Shown: piece after piece, positions 1-8,667 of the stretch
How positions within the stretch are numbered: the stretch's first letter is position 1
Layout: the number at the start of each line of letters is the position of its first letter
Assembly (NCBI GenBank): GCA_020217035.1
Contig: JAIWOG010000105.1
Coordinates: 1 to 10,000 of the forward strand
Reading direction: 5' to 3'
Origin: Magnetospirillum sp.
Lineage (GTDB): Bacteria; Pseudomonadota; Alphaproteobacteria; Rhodospirillales; Magnetospirillaceae
Length of the DNA: 10,000 nucleotides
Program-made: the position numbers and the translations under genes
Notes under the pieces: model-generated
Told to the model about the DNA's origin: nothing
Database searches by the model: none
Seen by the model: the letters and a program-made list of their open reading frames with translations, nothing else

Positions 1-1
1 C

Positions 2-334
2 GCCTGCGGCTGTTGCCAGGGCTGGGCTGATTACATGCAAGCCGCCGGTTGGAAGACCAAGGCGATCTCCACCGAGGACATGGACCAGGTCAAGCGCCAG
101 TTCGGCGTACCCGCCCGCATGGAATCGTGCCACACCGCCATCATCGACGGTTATGTGGTGGAAGGCCACGTGCCGCTGGCGGCGGTGGAAAAGTTGCTGA
201 AGGAACGCCCCAAGGCCACCGGCTTGGCTGCCCCCGGCATGCCCCAGGGCTCGCCCGGCATGTCGGGCGAAAAGGAACCCTTCGTCGTCTATTTGTTCGG
301 CCCCGACGGCGCCCAGCCGTTCATGCGGTTTTAG
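2..334 (+). CDS. DUF411 metal-binding protein (5' end outside window)
   Basis: The reading frame is open from base 2 to a TAG stop and gives the last 110 residues; the true start lies left of the window. The fragment begins ACGCCQGW, the Cys-Gly-Cys-Cys signature of DUF411 proteins. It continues with a short alpha/beta region, a conserved SCHTA segment (about residues 41-45 of the fragment) and YVVEGHVP, followed by the Gly/Pro/Met-rich tail LAAPGMPQGSPGMSG that is also typical of the family. DUF411 proteins are small, usually exported proteins found in copper and other metal-resistance loci; the cysteines and the Cys-His pair are presumed metal ligands. A signal peptide would lie in the missing part and cannot be checked. 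An internal ATG at 35 would cut off the cysteine motif and is not the start. The gene converges tail-to-tail on ppc with only 5 bases between stop codons, and I see no terminator between them. Family assignment is firm; the metal is not known. Confidence 0.9.
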   Translation, partial: ACGCCQGWADYMQAAGWKTKAISTEDMDQVKRQFGVPARMESCHTAIIDGYVVEGHVPLAAVEKLLKERPKATGLAAPGMPQGSPGMSGEKEPFVVYLFGPDGAQPFMRF

Positions 335-339
335 TCACG

Positions 340-3147
<2,808 letters not shown>

Positions 3148-3163
3148 GGAGGCTCCCCCAGGG

Positions 3164-3179
3164 TAGAGTCCGTACTCTA
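3164..3179. repeat. Inverted repeat over the ppc -10/start region
   Basis: TAGAGT-ccgt-ACTCTA is a perfect 6-base dyad with a 4-base centre. It covers the proposed -10 box of ppc and the expected transcription start. Two further flanking pairs (GG/CC) match after one mismatch. Its placement would suit a repressor operator or a small hairpin at the mRNA 5' end; I recognise no known regulator's consensus. Confidence 0.5.
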
Positions 3180-3202
3180 GCCGCCGATGGCGCGGCCGCC
3201 AA
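3174..3202 (-). promoter_or_regulatory. Candidate sigma-70-type promoter of ppc
   Basis: On the minus strand, TTGGCG (3197-3202) and TAGAGT (3174-3179) are separated by exactly 17 bases. A start near 3167 would give a leader of about 20 bases before the ppc ATG. The -35 box lies only a few bases past the T-tract of the tRNA terminator, so ppc appears to have its own promoter packed against the upstream unit. Hexamer match is moderate; no experimental support. Confidence 0.45.
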
Positions 3203-3204
3203 AC

Positions 3205-3241
3205 AAGAAAACCCCAGCCGGCTGGCGCCAACTGGGGTCTT
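3205..3241 (-). terminator. Rho-independent terminator after tRNA-Pro
   Basis: On the minus strand a 7-base stem ACCCCAG/CTGGGGT (3232-3238 with 3211-3217) is followed directly by TTTTCTT. It starts a few bases after the tRNA CCA end. The 14-base loop contains further self-complementary segments (CCAGCCGGCTGG can form a competing fold). Confidence 0.75.
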
Positions 3242-3243
3242 AT

Positions 3244-3320
3244 TGGTCGGAGTGAGAGGATTCGAACCTCCGGCCCCTGCCTCCCGAAGACAGTGCTCTA
3301 CCAGGCTGAGCTACACTCCG
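3244..3320 (-). tRNA. tRNA-Pro, anticodon CGG
   Basis: A complete 77-nt cloverleaf reads on the minus strand. The acceptor stem is CGGAGTG/CACTCCG, the D-arm contains AGCTCAGCCTGGTAGAGC, and the anticodon stem CTGTC/GGCAG encloses loop TTCGGGA. The T-arm has GGTTCGAATCC and the 3' ACCA is encoded. Loop positions 34-36 are CGG, which reads the proline codon CCG, a frequent codon in GC-rich genomes. It is a single tRNA, not part of a cluster, with its own promoter upstream and terminator downstream. Confidence 0.97.
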
Positions 3321-3338
3321 GTCGCCTGCGAGGCCGTT

Positions 3339-3367
3339 CTTATAGCGCTTCGGCCCCCGCCCTGCAA
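3339..3367 (-). promoter_or_regulatory. Promoter of tRNA-Pro
   Basis: TTGCAG (3362-3367) and TATAAG (3339-3344) on the minus strand are spaced by exactly 17 bases, with a GC-rich stretch between the -10 box and the mature tRNA, as is common for stable RNA promoters. Just upstream of the -35 is an A-tract (from AAAAAATCC) that could act as an UP element. Transcription would start about 12 bases before the mature 5' end at 3320. Confidence 0.7.
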
Positions 3368-3382
3368 ACGGATTTTTTCCCG

Positions 3383-3403
3383 AAAAAACAGGTTTTTCAA
3401 CCC
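3383..3403 (-). terminator. Weak intrinsic terminator overlapping the UPF0016 stop codon
   Basis: On the minus strand a short stem GGGTT-GAAA-AACCT (3399-3403 with 3390-3394, one G-T pair) is followed by G and six T residues. The stem overlaps the TGA stop of the transporter gene. The stem is short, but the GAAA tetraloop and the T-run support a terminator. The next bases form a second AT-rich dyad, TTTTTTC-GG-GAAAAAA. Confidence 0.5.
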
Positions 3404-3975
3404 AACAGACGGGGAATGCCGTCCAATGCCAAAAGCGCGGCAAGGACGAAGAAGGCCAGGGCCGCGACCATGTGAACGACGCGCAGTGGCAGCACTCGGG
3501 TGGCGGCTTGACCAACCAGAACGGCCGGCACGTTGGCGACCATCATTCCCAGCGTGGTCCCCAGGGTGACCAGCCACCATTCCGGATAACGGGCGGCCAG
3601 GGCGATGGTGGCCACTTGCGTCTTGTCACCCATTTCCAACAGGAAGAAGGCGACGATGGTGGTCAGCAGCACGCCATGGCGAGGAACCTTGTCCGCTTCG
3701 TCGTCGTCGACTTTGTCGGGGATCAGCGCCCAGATGCCCATGGCGACGAAACCGCCGGCCAGCACCCAACGCAGGATGTCGGGACCGATCAGGGCGGCGA
3801 TCCACGAACCCACCACGGCGGCGCCGGCATGGTTGGCGATGGTGGCGATCAGGATGCCGGCGATGATGGGCAGCGGCTTGCGGAACTTGGCGGCCAGCAA
3901 CAGGGCCAGCAATTGGGTCTTGTCGCCGATTTCAGCGATGGCGACGATGGCGGTCGATACGAGAAAGGATTCCAC
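3397..3975 (-). CDS. UPF0016/GDT1-family membrane protein, probable Mn2+ exporter
   Basis: The 192-residue integral membrane protein has the two family signatures E-x-G-D-K-T-Q: EIGDKTQ at 15-21 and EMGDKTQ at 114-120. Each lies in the first helix of one half of an internally duplicated protein. Hydrophobic stretches at about 4-14, 36-60, 66-85, 103-116, 135-157 and 166-186 fit about six helices, with a charged cytoplasmic-type loop (DKVDDDEADK) between the halves. The TMEM165/GDT1 family moves Mn2+ (and Ca2+ in eukaryotes); bacterial members such as Vibrio MneA export Mn2+. The start is taken as GTG at 3975, because VESFLVSTAIVAIAEIGDKT aligns with the usual MEAFLVS... beginning. The frame is open further upstream, but those 41 codons fall inside the riboswitch and its linker and look non-protein-like. 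A UUGGAAC segment about 8 bases upstream is the only Shine-Dalgarno candidate and is masked in a predicted hairpin. The yybP-ykoY riboswitch upstream supports a manganese role independently. Confidence 0.9.
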   Translation of the reverse strand: MESFLVSTAIVAIAEIGDKTQLLALLLAAKFRKPLPIIAGILIATIANHAGAAVVGSWIAALIGPDILRWVLAGGFVAMGIWALIPDKVDDDEADKVPRHGVLLTTIVAFFLLEMGDKTQVATIALAARYPEWWLVTLGTTLGMMVANVPAVLVGQAATRVLPLRVVHMVAALAFFVLAALLALDGIPRLLG

Positions 3976-3981
3976 GGGATC

Positions 3982-4038
3982 GGTTCCAAGCCGGGCAGAC
4001 GCATCAGGACACGAGCTCCCGCCCGGCCGGACGGAACC
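3982..4038 (-). promoter_or_regulatory. Start-masking hairpin, likely riboswitch expression platform
   Basis: In the minus-strand RNA, GGUUCC (4033-4038) pairs with GGAACC (3982-3987), and the adjacent GCCGGGC (4021-4027) pairs with GCCCGGC (3990-3996). Together they form a 13-pair interrupted stem with a 24-base loop. The 3' arm contains the presumed ribosome binding segment UUGGAAC, 7 bases before the GTG start. The 5' arm shares bases 4037-4038 with the outer 3' strand of riboswitch helix P1, so full P1 and this stem compete. This would fit translational control. The pairing is seen; the switching is inferred. Confidence 0.6.
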
Positions 4039-4153
4039 CGTATCCCAAGGTCTTGCCAAGCCGAACGGGCCGGACGCGCCATGGCTCCGAAGAACCAAGT
4101 CTGTTGACGCGCCCCCTTCTGAACGCGAAGGCGGCTACTCCCCAAAGGGCGGG
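4037..4153 (-). ncRNA. yybP-ykoY manganese riboswitch
   Basis: The minus-strand leader carries the conserved 5' block GGGGAGTAGCC (4133-4143) and the 3' block GGCAAGACCTT (4047-4057), which I recognise as the yybP-ykoY signature. A closing helix can form: CCCG (4150-4153) with CGGG (4037-4040), CCC with GGG (4147-4149 with 4044-4046), a U-rich internal loop, then GG with CC (4142-4143 with 4049-4050). Next, GCCGCCUUC pairs with GAAGGGGGC as the P2 hairpin with one G-G mismatch. A small hairpin GGUUC-UUCG-GAGCC and another GCC-CGUUC-GGC follow before the CAAGACC block. The class binds Mn2+ and typically turns on Mn2+ export or related genes, which matches the UPF0016 gene starting 61 bases downstream. 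Confidence 0.9.
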
Positions 4154-4156
4154 CGG

Positions 4157-4185
4157 ACCATAGCAGCGGCCCACCGCCAAGACAA
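4157..4185 (-). promoter_or_regulatory. Promoter of the riboswitch-transporter transcript
   Basis: TTGTCT (4180-4185) and TATGGT (4157-4162) on the minus strand are separated by exactly 17 bases. The expected transcription start, near 4150, coincides with the 5' edge of the riboswitch closing helix. The promoter lies directly downstream of the radical SAM stop codon at 4196. Confidence 0.6.
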
Positions 4186-4195
4186 GGCCGCACCG

Positions 4196-5728
4196 TCACG
4201 ACCGAGCGAGAATATCGACCCGGTCGGGCAGCACATTGACCAGCCCCACCTTGGCAGCCATGACGCTAAGCAACAGGCGGCGCAATTGGCTGGAATCGCC
4301 GGTGACCATGGCTTCCACTTCCTTGACCAGAGTGCGCTCGTCGCTGACGTCGCGCCAATCCTGCAAGGTGAAATGCGGCTGGTCCATCAGCACCACCTGA
4401 CACGGCACCCGCGAGCGCGACAGCCTGTCCTTGGCCCAAGCAAGGCGCAGCGTCACGCAGCCGTCGGCCGGCAGCGTGCCCTGGAAATTCACTCCGAAGA
4501 CGATGCCGTCCTTGATGGTGGCGGGACGGAAAGTCAGACCATCCAGTGTCGCGCCGTCCCCCAGGCCGCCGACCGCCAGCCGTGCCACGTCGATGCCGAC
4601 GACGCTGGCCAGAACCTTGTCGGCACGGGTCGAAGTGGGGGCGGCATTGGCACCGCGCAGGCGCTCGCCAAATTGTGACAACGTCTCGGCCTCGGCATCC
4701 AGGCCGGCGTCACGCAGGATGCTCAAGGCATCGTCCAGACGACGACGCCAATCAGGCAGGTTCTGCAACAGCCTGGGATAGCGCAGCACGTCTTCCTGAT
4801 AAAGCGTCTCCTCGATTCCTCGGGTGACGCGCAAGGCGTGAAAGCTCGAGCGGATGCCGGTATCGGCCAGGAAACGGGCATAATCGGGCAGATGAAACAG
4901 GCCGGTCAGAGTCACCAAGGCGTTGACCTTCAGCCGCCACAGGGGACGTTCGGTTTCGCTCAGACGCTGGATGGTGCGCAGATTGGCCTCGACCACCGGC
5001 CAAGAACCGCCGACCCGGATGGCCTCGTAGCCAGCGCCGACCGAATCGATGCTGACGTTGAAACTGACCCTTTCCTTGGCCTTCAACCAATCCAGATGCT
5101 TGTGTACCAGGGTGGCGTTGGTGGTGATCAGCAGGCGCACGTGGTCCATGGCGCGGTCGGCGACGAATTCCTGCATGAAGGCGATGCCGCTGGGCAGGGC
5201 GAAAGGTTCGCCGCCCAGGCATTCCACCACCGCCGCGCAGGCCATCCGCTGCCGCCACGCCTGATAGGCCCCGGCCGGCAGCTTGTCCTTCATCTGGTTG
5301 CGATACGGCACCTGGTTGCAGATGCGGCAGGTGATGTTGCAGCCCCAACCGGAAAAAACCACGTATTTGACAGGCCAGGCCCGCGCCACCTCGACCTTTT
5401 CGGCATGGTCGCGACGCGCCAGTTCCAGGTTGTCCCGCTGGGCCGGGGTGACGGCGTCCTCGCCATGGACGGCGAACAGGTCAGCCGGCTGCGTCATTGG
5501 GGAATCAAAGGATTGCGGACAGCCGGTGCAGCCGTTGGGCGCGGCCTCGCGCCCTGCCTGGATACGCCGCGTCCGCTGCATCTCGGCACCGTTCCACATC
5601 TCGTCGACCGTACGGACTTGCCCCAAACCACGCAGGGCCTCGCCATGGGCGGAATAGTCACAGCACGGGGTGACACGGTCCTCGGCCGGCGACAGAACCA
5701 TCTCGGCCCAGGGATGCCGACAGGACAT
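4196..5728 (-). CDS. Radical SAM protein with N-terminal twitch/SPASM-like domain
   Basis: The 510-residue protein begins with a SPASM/twitch-like cysteine module: CRHPW at 3-7, the pair C22-C23 in VTPCCDYS, an MWNGAEMQRTRR segment and C67-x2-C70, expected to hold an auxiliary iron-sulfur cluster. The radical SAM core follows, with the cluster motif CNITCRIC (C130, C134, C137), the SAM-binding GGEP at 172-175, the strand LLITTNAT and then NVSIDSVG. Such enzymes cleave S-adenosylmethionine to a 5'-deoxyadenosyl radical; the substrate here is unknown. Having the accessory module before the core is known in twitch-containing radical SAM proteins of unclear role. Residues from about 370 on form a domain I do not recognise. 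I chose the ATG at 5728, which has GGGAGG 7 bases upstream, over the in-frame TTG at 5743, which overlaps that ribosome binding site. No candidate precursor peptide or partner maturase lies next to it, so a peptide-modifying role is not supported. It is transcribed alone, downstream of a strong terminator. Confidence 0.88.
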   Translation of the reverse strand: MSCRHPWAEMVLSPAEDRVTPCCDYSAHGEALRGLGQVRTVDEMWNGAEMQRTRRIQAGREAAPNGCTGCPQSFDSPMTQPADLFAVHGEDAVTPAQRDNLELARRDHAEKVEVARAWPVKYVVFSGWGCNITCRICNQVPYRNQMKDKLPAGAYQAWRQRMACAAVVECLGGEPFALPSGIAFMQEFVADRAMDHVRLLITTNATLVHKHLDWLKAKERVSFNVSIDSVGAGYEAIRVGGSWPVVEANLRTIQRLSETERPLWRLKVNALVTLTGLFHLPDYARFLADTGIRSSFHALRVTRGIEETLYQEDVLRYPRLLQNLPDWRRRLDDALSILRDAGLDAEAETLSQFGERLRGANAAPTSTRADKVLASVVGIDVARLAVGGLGDGATLDGLTFRPATIKDGIVFGVNFQGTLPADGCVTLRLAWAKDRLSRSRVPCQVVLMDQPHFTLQDWRDVSDERTLVKEVEAMVTGDSSQLRRLLLSVMAAKVGLVNVLPDRVDILARS

Positions 5729-5788
5729 GGACTTGCCTCCCAAACGACGCGTCGGGTGATCTTAGAAGAGGCTGAGTTACCAAATCGC

Positions 5789-5822
5789 CAAGAAAAACCC
5801 CGCCGGCTTGCGCCGGCGGGGC
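5789..5822 (-). terminator. Strong intrinsic terminator after the HsdR-N gene
   Basis: CCCCGCCGGC (5798-5807) and GCCGGCGGGG (5812-5821) form a perfect 10-base stem with a 4-base loop. On the minus strand it is followed by TTTTTCTT. It lies 22 bases past the stop of the gene at 5845 and separates it from the radical SAM gene. Confidence 0.92.
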
Positions 5823-5844
5823 CGTTCGCAACCTCTACCCTCCA

Positions 5845-6957
5845 CTATTTCAGAGCGTCGCCGTAACTCACTGCGGTAGCCTTGAGACGGTTAGCGTAAG
5901 CGAAGATGTCGTCCAAGCTTTCGATCCGAACCCGCTCTTCGTTCTTGCCCTCGTCGAACAGGCCGAGGTATTTAACCCCTCGATTGAGGTGTAGACGGCA
6001 CAGGGGTTTACGGTTGTTGTCGTCGAGAAGAATGGCGCAATAGCTTTTGGCATCGCGCATGATCACCCTCTCCACCTTGACCACTTCACGCACGATGGCG
6101 CGGACGATCTGGTAGCCGTCGATTTCCTCCTGCGTCGTCACGATGTCGTCAAGCTCTCGAGTGCTGTCCGCAGGAGTCTCAACAACGGCTGACGCATCCA
6201 ACTTAATCATCTCGGAAGGTGTGACCGGCAGAGCGATTTTCGCGGTGTCATCCATGGCCGAGGACAGGCGCTGATTCACCAACTCCCGCACCGTATCCTT
6301 CATTGCCTTTTGCACCAGAGGGCCAAACTTTGCCAACACGTTGGACGTCAGTTTGCCGTCGTAGACCCGCCCAATGAGCAAGCGCATGACTTCGTCGGAG
6401 GGAGCATCAATCTCGTTGGCGATCTCACGCATCAACAAAGAGCCATACTTGAGATCACTCGCCGTTTCGAGAATGGTGGTTACATCAAAGTTGCCAATGA
6501 CGAATTTCTTCAGTTCCTCAATCTGAGCGGGGCGGTAGTTAAGCATATCGAACTCAAAGAACGGCTTAGCGTCCATCTTGTTCGCTTGCTCAAGGTCTGT
6601 GAAGAACCAGTAGACAATGCCGTTGGTCAGTATGCCAAAGCGGGCCTCGGTAACGGAGAAATACCGGTAGAGCTGGGACATGTGCTGTGTGGATAGCGCC
6701 CCCTTGCACGGCTTGCACTCAACAAGCATGACAACCTTTCCATCGAGCTTGATAGCGTAGTCCACCTTCTCGCCTTTTTTCACGCCGACGTCAGCGGTGA
6801 ACTCAGGGACAACCACGTGAGGATCGAATACGTCGTACCCCAGGTCTCGGAGGAACGGCATAATGAAGGCTGTCTTCGTGGCTTCCTCCGTATCGATGGC
6901 GTCCTTCTGTTTGGCGATGCGTTGGGCAAGCGCCGCTATCTTGTCCGCAAAGTCCAT
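5845..6957 (-). CDS. Stand-alone HsdR-N-type (PD-(D/E)XK) protein
   Basis: The 370-residue protein resembles the type I restriction enzyme R-subunit N-terminal family (HSDR_N). Its N-terminus has the helix TEEATKTAFIMPFLRDLGYDVFDP (residues 23-46, Glu24/25). It is followed by the nuclease core VDYAI with Asp66 and MLVECKP with Glu80 and Lys82, that is D-x13-E-x-K, and then QLYRYF and ILTNG. These match a PD-(D/E)XK active site, so DNA cleavage is possible. There is no helicase domain as in real HsdR (about 1000 residues), and no methyltransferase or specificity subunit nearby. The C-terminal part, about 280-370 (YQIVRAIVREV... CAILLDDNNRKPLCRLHL), is a separate domain often seen in this family, of unknown role. 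I start at ATG 6957 because MDFADKIAALAQRI matches the usual family N-terminus and GAGGGAG lies about 9 bases upstream; ATG 6984 and TTG 6990 are alternatives. DNA here is more AT-rich (29 G+C in the 60 bases from 6421 versus 40 in 60 from 5161), suggesting acquisition. Biological role, possibly defence, is not established. Confidence 0.85.
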   Translation of the reverse strand: MDFADKIAALAQRIAKQKDAIDTEEATKTAFIMPFLRDLGYDVFDPHVVVPEFTADVGVKKGEKVDYAIKLDGKVVMLVECKPCKGALSTQHMSQLYRYFSVTEARFGILTNGIVYWFFTDLEQANKMDAKPFFEFDMLNYRPAQIEELKKFVIGNFDVTTILETASDLKYGSLLMREIANEIDAPSDEVMRLLIGRVYDGKLTSNVLAKFGPLVQKAMKDTVRELVNQRLSSAMDDTAKIALPVTPSEMIKLDASAVVETPADSTRELDDIVTTQEEIDGYQIVRAIVREVVKVERVIMRDAKSYCAILLDDNNRKPLCRLHLNRGVKYLGLFDEGKNEERVRIESLDDIFAYANRLKATAVSYGDALK

Positions 6958-6981
6958 CCCAAAACACTCCCTCTGCCGTCC

Positions 6982-7032
6982 CATTGCCAATGACCTGTGC
7001 GCCTCATTGAAGCCACCATATCATTACCAATG
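6982..7032. repeat. Two direct copies of a dyad, CATTrCCAATG type
   Basis: CATTGCCAATG at 6982-6992 is a perfect 5-base dyad around one central base. CATTACCAATG at 7022-7032 differs by one base. The copies are in the same orientation, 40 bases apart start to start, with a half-site CATTGA at 7005-7010 between them. One copy lies within the spacer of the proposed promoter, the other just after the expected start, as repressor operators often do. The remainder of the 297-base gap between the HsdR-N and glnA genes holds the glnA terminator and 3' UTR structure described separately. Confidence 0.5.
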
Positions 7033-7043
7033 GTTGCTGAAAA
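7015..7043 (-). promoter_or_regulatory. Candidate promoter of the HsdR-N gene
   Basis: TTTTCA (7038-7043) and TATGGT (7015-7020) on the minus strand are 17 bases apart. The -10 hexamer is identical to that proposed for the riboswitch transcript. A start near 7008 leaves a leader of about 50 bases. Match to consensus is moderate. Confidence 0.4.
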
Positions 7044-7129
7044 TCCCTCATCAATACTGTGACGTCAGCCTAACTTCGCAGCCTGGTGCCGATGCACCAT
7101 TCTTTTTTGATGAAAATAGAAACAAACCC

Positions 7130-7163
7130 AAAAGGAAAACCCCCGCCAGTTTCCTGACGGGGG
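7130..7163 (-). terminator. Intrinsic terminator of glnA
   Basis: On the minus strand a 10-base stem (7154-7163 with 7140-7149; CCCCCGTCAG/CTGGCGGGGG, one G-T pair) with a GAAA tetraloop is followed by TTTTCCTTTT. It lies about 90 bases past the glnA stop codon. Confidence 0.92.
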
Positions 7164-7179
7164 CTTCCAAAATCGGCTT

Positions 7180-7238
7180 CCTTGGCTGTACCACACACCT
7201 GCTACACAGCAGCCGCCGGGTGTGGCGCGAAGCCAAGG
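7180..7238 (-). other. Long imperfect stem-loop in the glnA 3' UTR
   Basis: Three nested helices can form: CCTTGGCT/AGCCAAGG (7231-7238 with 7180-7187, 8 pairs), CCACAC/GTGTGG (7191-7196 with 7220-7225, 6 pairs) and a terminal hairpin CTGCT-GTGT-AGCAG (7208-7212 with 7199-7203). They are joined by short internal loops. The element lies between the glnA stop and its terminator and has no T-tract of its own. It may protect the mRNA 3' end, or be a dispersed palindromic repeat or a 3' UTR-derived small RNA. I cannot tell which. Confidence 0.6.
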
Positions 7239-7254
7239 TCTCCTGTCATTCCAA

Positions 7255-8667
7255 TTAAACGGAATAATACATGGAGAATTCCACCGGATGCGGGGTGTGT
7301 TCGAACTTGTAGACTTCTTCGTACTTGAGCTCGATGTAAGCCTCGATGAAGTCCTTCGAGAACACGTCGCCCTTGCACAGGAAGTCGTGGTCGGCACGCA
7401 GGGCTTCCAGGGCCTCGCGCAGGCTGCCGCACACGGTCGGGACCTGCTTGAGTTCTTCCGGGGGAAGATCGTACAGGTTCTTGTCCATGGCTTCGCCGGG
7501 ATGGATCTTGTTGGCGATGCCGTCCAGGCCGGCCATCAGCATGGCGGCGAAAGCCAGGTACGGGTTGGCCGAGGGATCCGGGAAGCGGACTTCGACGCGC
7601 TTGGCCTTCGGGCTGGTGGCGTAGGGGATACGGCAGGAAGCCGAACGGTTGCGGGCCGAATAGGCCAGCAGCACCGGGGCTTCGAAGCCGGGGATCAGGC
7701 GCTTGTACGAGTTGGTCGACGGATTGGTGAAGCCGTTCAGAGCCTTGGCGTGCTTGATGATGCCGCCGATGTAGTACAGCGCGGTGTCCGACAGGTCGGC
7801 ATAGCCCGAACCGGCGAACAGCGGCTTGCCGTCCTTCCAGATGGACTGGTGCACGTGCATGCCCGAGCCGTTGTCGCCATAGATCGGCTTCGGCATGAAG
7901 GTCGCGGTCTTGCCATAGGAAGCGGCGACGTTGTGCACCACGTACTTGTAGATCTGCATCCAGTCGGCGGCCTGCACCATGGTGCCGAACTTGCAGCCCA
8001 GTTCATGCTGCGAGGAGGCCACTTCGTGGTGATGCTTTTCGATCGGCAGGCCCATTTCGCCCATGATGGTCAGCATTTCGGCGCGCATGTCGACCGAGCC
8101 GTCCACCGGCGGAACCGGGAAGTAGCCGCCCTTGACGCCCGGACGGTGACCCAGGTTGCCTTCCGAGTAGTCCTTGGCCGAGGCTTCGGCGCCGTCTTCC
8201 GACGACAGCTCGTAATAGCCGACATTCATGCCGGTCTTGAACTTGACGTCGTCGAACACGAAGAATTCGGCTTCCGGACCGAAGAAGGCGGTGTCGCCCA
8301 TGCCCGATTCGGACACATAGCGCTCGGCGCGCTTGGCCACGGCGCGGGGGTCGCGATCATAAAGCTGGCCGGTGGCCGGCTCGACGATGTCGCAGAAGAT
8401 GATCATCTGGGACTGGGCCGCGAAGGGATCCATGACGGCGGTCGAGCAGTCGGGCATCAGGATCATGTCGGACTGGTCGATGGACTTCCAGCCGGCGATC
8501 GACGAGCCGTCGAACATCAGACCTTCGGTCAGCAGGTCCTCGTCAACGGTGGACACGTGCTGGGCAGTGTGCTGCCACTTGCCGCGCGGATCGGTAAAAC
8601 GGAAATCGACGTACTTGACGTCGTTTTCCTTGATCATCTCGAGGACCTTCTTGACGTTATCGGCCAT
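7255..8667 (-). CDS. glnA: Glutamine synthetase, type I
   Basis: Makes glutamine from glutamate, ammonium and ATP, the entry point of ammonium assimilation; a cytoplasmic dodecamer. The 470 residues match the usual length of bacterial GSI-beta enzymes (E. coli 469). Visible landmarks are the N-terminal beta-grasp [10 protein letters not shown] (51-60), the metal-ligand segment [11 protein letters not shown] (129-139), the [11 protein letters not shown] region (212-222), [10 protein letters not shown] (266-275), IPGFEAPV (325-332) and [21 protein letters not shown] (357-377). The adenylylation site [10 protein letters not shown] has Tyr399, equivalent to Tyr397 in E. coli, so activity should be tuned by GlnE. 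I start at ATG 8667, with AGGAA 8 bases upstream; the GTG two codons earlier is too close to that site. It lies 65 bases downstream of glnB in the same direction, the usual alphaproteobacterial glnBA arrangement, and is probably co-transcribed from the sigma-54 promoter upstream. A separate glnA promoter in the gap cannot be excluded, but I see no convincing one. Confidence 0.99.
   Translation of the reverse strand: MADNVKKVLEMIKENDVKYVDFRFTDPRGKWQHTAQHVSTVDEDLLTEGLMFDGSSIAGWKSIDQSDMILMPDCSTAVMDPFAAQSQMIIFCDIVEPATGQLYDRDPRAVAKRAERYVSESGMGDTAFFGPEAEFFVFDDVKFKTGMNVGYYELSSEDGAEASAKDYSEGNLGHRPGVKGGYFPVPPVDGSVDMRAEMLTIMGEMGLPIEKHHHEVASSQHELGCKFGTMVQAADWMQIYKYVVHNVAASYGKTATFMPKPIYGDNGSGMHVHQSIWKDGKPLFAGSGYADLSDTALYYIGGIIKHAKALNGFTNPSTNSYKRLIPGFEAPVLLAYSARNRSASCRIPYATSPKAKRVEVRFPDPSANPYLAFAAMLMAGLDGIANKIHPGEAMDKNLYDLPPEELKQVPTVCGSLREALEALRADHDFLCKGDVFSKDFIEAYIELKYEEVYKFEHTPHPVEFSMYYSV

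Noticed and set aside
3244..3320. tRNA gene as an integration site for a mobile island
   Set aside because: The flanks are ppc and the transporter with matching composition; I see no integrase and no repeated tRNA 3' end in the window.
3373..3388. TTTTTTC-CC-GAAAAAA dyad as a separate regulatory site
   Set aside because: It is adequately explained as the U-tract of the UPF0016 terminator next to the A-tract upstream of the tRNA promoter.
4002..4012. Tiny leader ORF (GTG TCC TGA, preceded by GGGAG) in the expression platform
   Set aside because: Two codons with a GTG start are expected by chance, and the segment sits in the hairpin loop; no evidence of translation.
3976..4098. N-terminal extension of the UPF0016 protein to the start at 4098
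   Set aside because: The 41 extra residues are low-quality sequence over the riboswitch and its hairpin, and the family N-terminus begins at the GTG at 3975.
4160..4195. GCGGCC...GGCCGC dyad downstream of the radical SAM stop as a terminator
   Set aside because: No T-tract follows it; the same bases are better explained as the promoter spacer of the riboswitch transcript.
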